A DNA stretch of 7,172 nt from Fibrobacter sp. (lineage in GTDB: Bacteria > Fibrobacterota > Fibrobacteria > Fibrobacterales > Fibrobacteraceae). The stretch is taken from positions 1 to 7,172 of the forward strand of contig JAAYXQ010000265.1 in NCBI GenBank assembly GCA_012515825.1, written 5' to 3'. The notes below the pieces were generated by a model, which saw nothing but the letters and a program-made list of their open reading frames with translations, was not told where the DNA came from and ran no database searches. Made by a program: the position numbers and the translations under genes. Positions 5,028-7,172 of this stretch are shown piece by piece. How positions within the stretch are numbered: the first letter of the stretch is position 1; the number at the start of each line of letters is the position of its first letter.

Positions 5028-6392
5028 TTGACCTTTTTTTATAGAGACTTGCTTAAAGGTGAACCTAGAAACTGTAGCTCCTCTAGAGTCTAAAGCAGCA
5101 ATGTCAAGATCATGTTGCCCTGGACCTACAGGAATGCGAGTCATGTGAATACGATTAGGCATAAAAAGGCCTACACGTAAGTCTGCTTTTTCTAATTGAC
5201 TAGAGGCGACATCTGTTCCAATACTTGTGGCTAAGTTCAAAAGAGGATTATTTGTTTCAACCGCTTTTTTTGTCTTTTGAGCGGCAAAAGTACGTAAAGC
5301 GACACGAGCTGCTGTCTTTGCAACCGTACCTGACCAATCGTCTTTTAAATTGCGAGTGATTTCATCGTTTAAGTCTGTCACATTTTCTGAAAAAATTTCT
5401 GGCTCATCATTTAAGTAGATGGAGAAATCATAAACATCAAAAGGAAGGACTTGTTTTTCTGGTAAACTAAAAGCGATGTGAGCTGTTGCTGTACCTGATT
5501 CTGCAATGATAGGCGCAATCATAGTGAAACTCTTAATTTCACCTGTTTGAGCGTCTGTATAGGTGAGATTCAAACCTCCGCCATTCACAAAAGTTCCTGA
5601 CATTCTCATTTCACCAAGAATAGGACTATGCCCAGCGTAACCGATGACAATGATTTCTGCACCCTTCTCTTCAAGGCTTTGAGAGAGAGGGGTTTCAGGA
5701 ATATTATTCATCTTAAGAAGTTTTAGATCTTCTTCTCTACCCGTTTTTTGAAGAGTGTAGGACATAAAATCAACAAGCTCAACAGGTAATTTTTGCCCGT
5801 ACTCCTTATACGCTTTTGCTGCCTTATAATAAGAAATGGCGGCGTTATCAATCTCTCCGTTCATCTCATAAACAAGAGCAGTTAAGTATTGTAAAAAGCC
5901 ATTGTCATTGACCTTTTCACTATCTTTTTGGTAAAGGGCTTCCATAGCCATTTGTGCTCTTTTGACTTCGACGTTGGCGCCGTCTAGATCGTTGATAGCT
6001 AGGTAATTCAATATTTGAACTTGATACAAAAAGAGTAATTCAAAAGGCCTAGCGCGATAAGGACGAGTATTATCATTTGTTAAAAGAGCAGCGGCTTCAT
6101 TTGTGACTGATTTAGCATATAAATCATCATAAACTTGTTCCGCTTTGCTCAAATGCTCAATGCTTTTTTTAAAGTCTCTATTGTAGTGAAAAAGCACACC
6201 TAAATCAAAATGGTACAAAAAGGCGCTTTTCTCACCATAGAGATCTTCTTTCTCTTTTTCAATGGTTTGAATGGCTCCAGTAAAGCCACCCTGTTTTAAA
6301 GATTGAGATAAAGCATCATATCGAACGTTTGATTTGTTTGCACAACCAAACAATAGAATGCTGCAAAAAGCAATGAGAATTATTTTTTTCAT
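4995..6392 (-). CDS. COG3014-type TPR-containing outer-membrane lipoprotein, function unknown
   Basis: The 465-residue product starts with a lipoprotein signal peptide: MKK, a hydrophobic core and the lipobox Leu-Phe-Gly-Cys17. The following Ala-Asn would suit outer-membrane sorting. Residues about 25-225 are helical with TPR-like pairs: 'FLYHFDLGVLFHYNRDFKKSIEHLSKAEQVY' near 58-88, 'LNYLAINDLDGANVEVKRAQMAMEALY' near 128-154, and 'YLTALVYEMNGEIDNAAISYYKAAKAY' near 169-195. The segment 'RPYRARPFELLFLYQ' (110-124) is typical of the family. The C-terminal half is strand-rich with a glycine-rich turn (270-273) and ends 'DLRVGLFMPNRIHMTRIPVGPGQHDL…LFLFIPAIK'. It lies 21 bases after the lpoB-like gene and is probably co-transcribed; this pairing also occurs elsewhere (for example in Vibrio), which suggests a joint role at the cell wall. 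There is no Shine-Dalgarno site: the leader is pyrimidine-rich (CTTTCCCTCTTTT). Confidence 0.82.
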   Translation of the reverse strand: MKKIILIAFCSILLFGCANKSNVRYDALSQSLKQGGFTGAIQTIEKEKEDLYGEKSAFLYHFDLGVLFHYNRDFKKSIEHLSKAEQVYDDLYAKSVTNEAAALLTNDNTRPYRARPFELLFLYQVQILNYLAINDLDGANVEVKRAQMAMEALYQKDSEKVNDNGFLQYLTALVYEMNGEIDNAAISYYKAAKAYKEYGQKLPVELVDFMSYTLQKTGREEDLKLLKMNNIPETPLSQSLEEKGAEIIVIGYAGHSPILGEMRMSGTFVNGGGLNLTYTDAQTGEIKSFTMIAPIIAESGTATAHIAFSLPEKQVLPFDVYDFSIYLNDEPEIFSENVTDLNDEITRNLKDDWSGTVAKTAARVALRTFAAQKTKKAVETNNPLLNLATSIGTDVASSQLEKADLRVGLFMPNRIHMTRIPVGPGQHDLDIAALDSRGATVSRFTFKQVSIKKGQKLFLFIPAIK

Positions 6393-6413
6393 GACAATAA
6401 AAAGAGGGAAAGA

Positions 6414-7022
6414 TTAAAGTTTTACAGCATCTCTAGAGATATATTTTTTGATCTTTTTATCGCCAATCCAAACTTTACGATGGCTTTGAAGGTCAATTAA
6501 CTCTAAGTCGATTTGGTAGAAAATCACTTGTTCTCCGCCATCTTGGTCGATAATAGAATTTAAAGAACCCGTGAGCATTAAATCAGCTCCAATTTCTTGA
6601 CCAGCATCTTTTCTTGTCTCTTCGGTAGCATTTCCAGCTTGGCTTGCAATTTCATCACGAAGCTCATCACGCATAGCAGCATTGGCAACAAAATCCACGG
6701 TACCAGAGTTAATTAAAGCACGTTCCATATCTTTAATAAAAGTCTCTATATTAATGTGCTCGTGGCTTTTATTGCGAACTTTACCAATAACTACTGTTGG
6801 ATTTGCCCCTTTTTGTTGATACATATTATTATACCATGGGCGGCTTAGGCAGTCTTTAATCATTTCATCTGCTACTAAGCGAGAATCTGTGTCGTTCCAA
6901 CGACCAGATAAATCGACAACAGCATTAGGATCAATGCGAGAGACTTTTTTACCACCACCACCACCGCAAGCCACTAAAAATAAAAGGCTTAAAAAGAAGA
7001 CAGCACGAATAATTTTTTGCAT
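6414..7022 (-). CDS. lpoB: LpoB-like penicillin-binding protein activator lipoprotein
   Basis: The 202-residue product has a lipoprotein signal peptide (hydrophobic residues 6-18, lipobox Leu-Val-Ala-Cys19) followed by five glycines, a short flexible linker. The domain from about residue 35 has the LpoB layout: 'DLSGRWNDTDSRLVADEMI', 'PTVVIGKVRNKSHEHINIETF', 'DMERALINSGTVDFV', 'RKDAGQEIGADLMLTGSLNSI' and 'YQIDLELIDLQSHRKVWIGDKKIKKYISR'. In E. coli, LpoB is an outer-membrane lipoprotein that reaches through the peptidoglycan to activate the synthase PBP1b. Here the disordered linker is much shorter than the Pro-rich one of E. coli, so reach or partner may differ. The partner PBP is not in the window. 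The start is well supported by AAGGAG 7 bases upstream. It is the first gene of a two-gene - strand unit. Confidence 0.87.
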   Translation of the reverse strand: MQKIIRAVFFLSLLFLVACGGGGGKKVSRIDPNAVVDLSGRWNDTDSRLVADEMIKDCLSRPWYNNMYQQKGANPTVVIGKVRNKSHEHINIETFIKDMERALINSGTVDFVANAAMRDELRDEIASQAGNATEETRKDAGQEIGADLMLTGSLNSIIDQDGGEQVIFYQIDLELIDLQSHRKVWIGDKKIKKYISRDAVKL

Positions 7023-7029
7023 AATAAGA

Positions 7030-7035
7030 CTCCTT
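7030..7035 (-). promoter_or_regulatory. Shine-Dalgarno site of lpoB
   Basis: On the - strand AAGGAG lies 7 bases before the ATG (7020-7022). It fixes the lpoB start and contrasts with the second gene of the unit, which has no such site. Confidence 0.85.
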
Positions 7036-7049
7036 ATAATCTAAAAGGC

Positions 7050-7078
7050 AAATTAACTTTTTTTACTTTTTTTTACAA
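7050..7078 (-). promoter_or_regulatory. Candidate promoter of the lpoB-COG3014 unit
   Basis: On the - strand TTGTAA (7078-7073) is followed after 17 bases of mostly A by TAATTT (7055-7050). The -35 matches consensus at four of six positions, the -10 at three. Its place between the upstream terminator and the ribosome binding site is right for a promoter of this unit. Weak on sequence alone. Confidence 0.35.
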
Positions 7079-7082
7079 TGAG

Positions 7083-7116
7083 GATAAAAAAAATAGGCTG
7101 TTTCTATGCCTATTTT
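7083..7116 (-). terminator. Intrinsic terminator of the gene to the right
   Basis: AAAATAGGC (7090-7098) and GCCTATTTT (7108-7116) form a perfect 9-bp stem with a 9-base loop. Read on the - strand the stem runs into a tract of eight T (positions 7093-7086). On the + strand the tail is ATAAAAAAA, so it acts on - strand transcripts. It separates the lpoB unit from the gene beyond the right edge. Confidence 0.75.
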
Positions 7117-7127
7117 ATAAAAAAATG

Positions 7128-7172
7128 CTAATTCGCGCTCGATTGTGCTTTACTGTAATGGCGTAATCGAAG
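7128..7172 (-). CDS. C-terminal fragment of a gene entering from the right edge, unidentified
   Basis: The - strand frame from 7172 is open for 14 codons (LRLRHYSKAQSSAN) to a TAG at 7130-7128, 11 bases before a terminator in the same direction. A second - strand frame is open for 18 codons to a TAA at 7117-7115, which would sit in the terminator stem. I prefer the first because of its normal spacing to the hairpin. The fragment is too short to assign a family. Confidence 0.3.
   Translation of the reverse strand, partial: LRLRHYSKAQSSAN

Noticed and set aside
6951..6965. ACC triplet repeat as a phase-variable tract
   Set aside because: It encodes the glycine run after the LpoB lipobox. Triplet changes keep the frame and would only alter linker length.

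Overview
The window comes from an AT-rich bacterial chromosome. The organism is almost certainly diderm (two membranes): it has an MCE/MlaD-type lipid-transport protein and two lipoproteins with clear lipobox signal peptides, one of them LpoB-like. HPr kinase (HprK) in a diderm with strong Shine-Dalgarno sites on some genes and none on others would fit the FCB group (for example Fibrobacterota relatives) or a neighbouring phylum. That placement is inference. I see no transposase, phage gene, tRNA, rRNA or CRISPR array.

Layout, left to right. Positions 1-21 look like the last six codons of a gene on the + strand, possibly rpoN. After a 226-base AT-rich gap come three tightly packed + strand genes. 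These are hpf (short ribosome hibernation factor), hprK (overlapping hpf by 4 bases) and an MCE/MlaD-family inner-membrane-anchored protein (overlapping hprK by about 8 bases). A DksA/TraR-type zinc-finger regulator follows after 113 bases, with its own Shine-Dalgarno site and a strong terminator. It is convergent with a - strand serine beta-lactamase-like hydrolase. The stop codons of these two genes interlock, and the terminator of the first is written inside the last codons of the second. Divergent from the hydrolase is a + strand NUDIX hydrolase, with a perfect 10-bp hairpin just before its start and a second hairpin over its stop codon. The right third is a - strand two-gene unit: lpoB-like, then a TPR-containing COG3014-type lipoprotein. 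At the right edge a - strand terminator marks the end of another gene whose body lies outside the window.

How the genes may work together. hpf-hprK next to an rpoN-like tail recalls the rpoN-hpf-ptsN-hprK-rapZ neighbourhood of proteobacteria, where growth-state control and the PTS are linked. Here ptsN is absent and an MCE protein is translationally coupled instead. The LpoB-like/COG3014 pair probably acts at the outer membrane on cell-wall synthesis. The serine hydrolase may act on peptidoglycan or small esters/amides, but no export signal is evident.

The most unusual structure lies just after the COG3014-type gene. Two extra copies of its 3' end follow in tandem with an exact 37-base period. 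Each still encodes the C-terminal tail plus stop codon, and the two extra copies differ from each other in those codons only at synonymous third positions.
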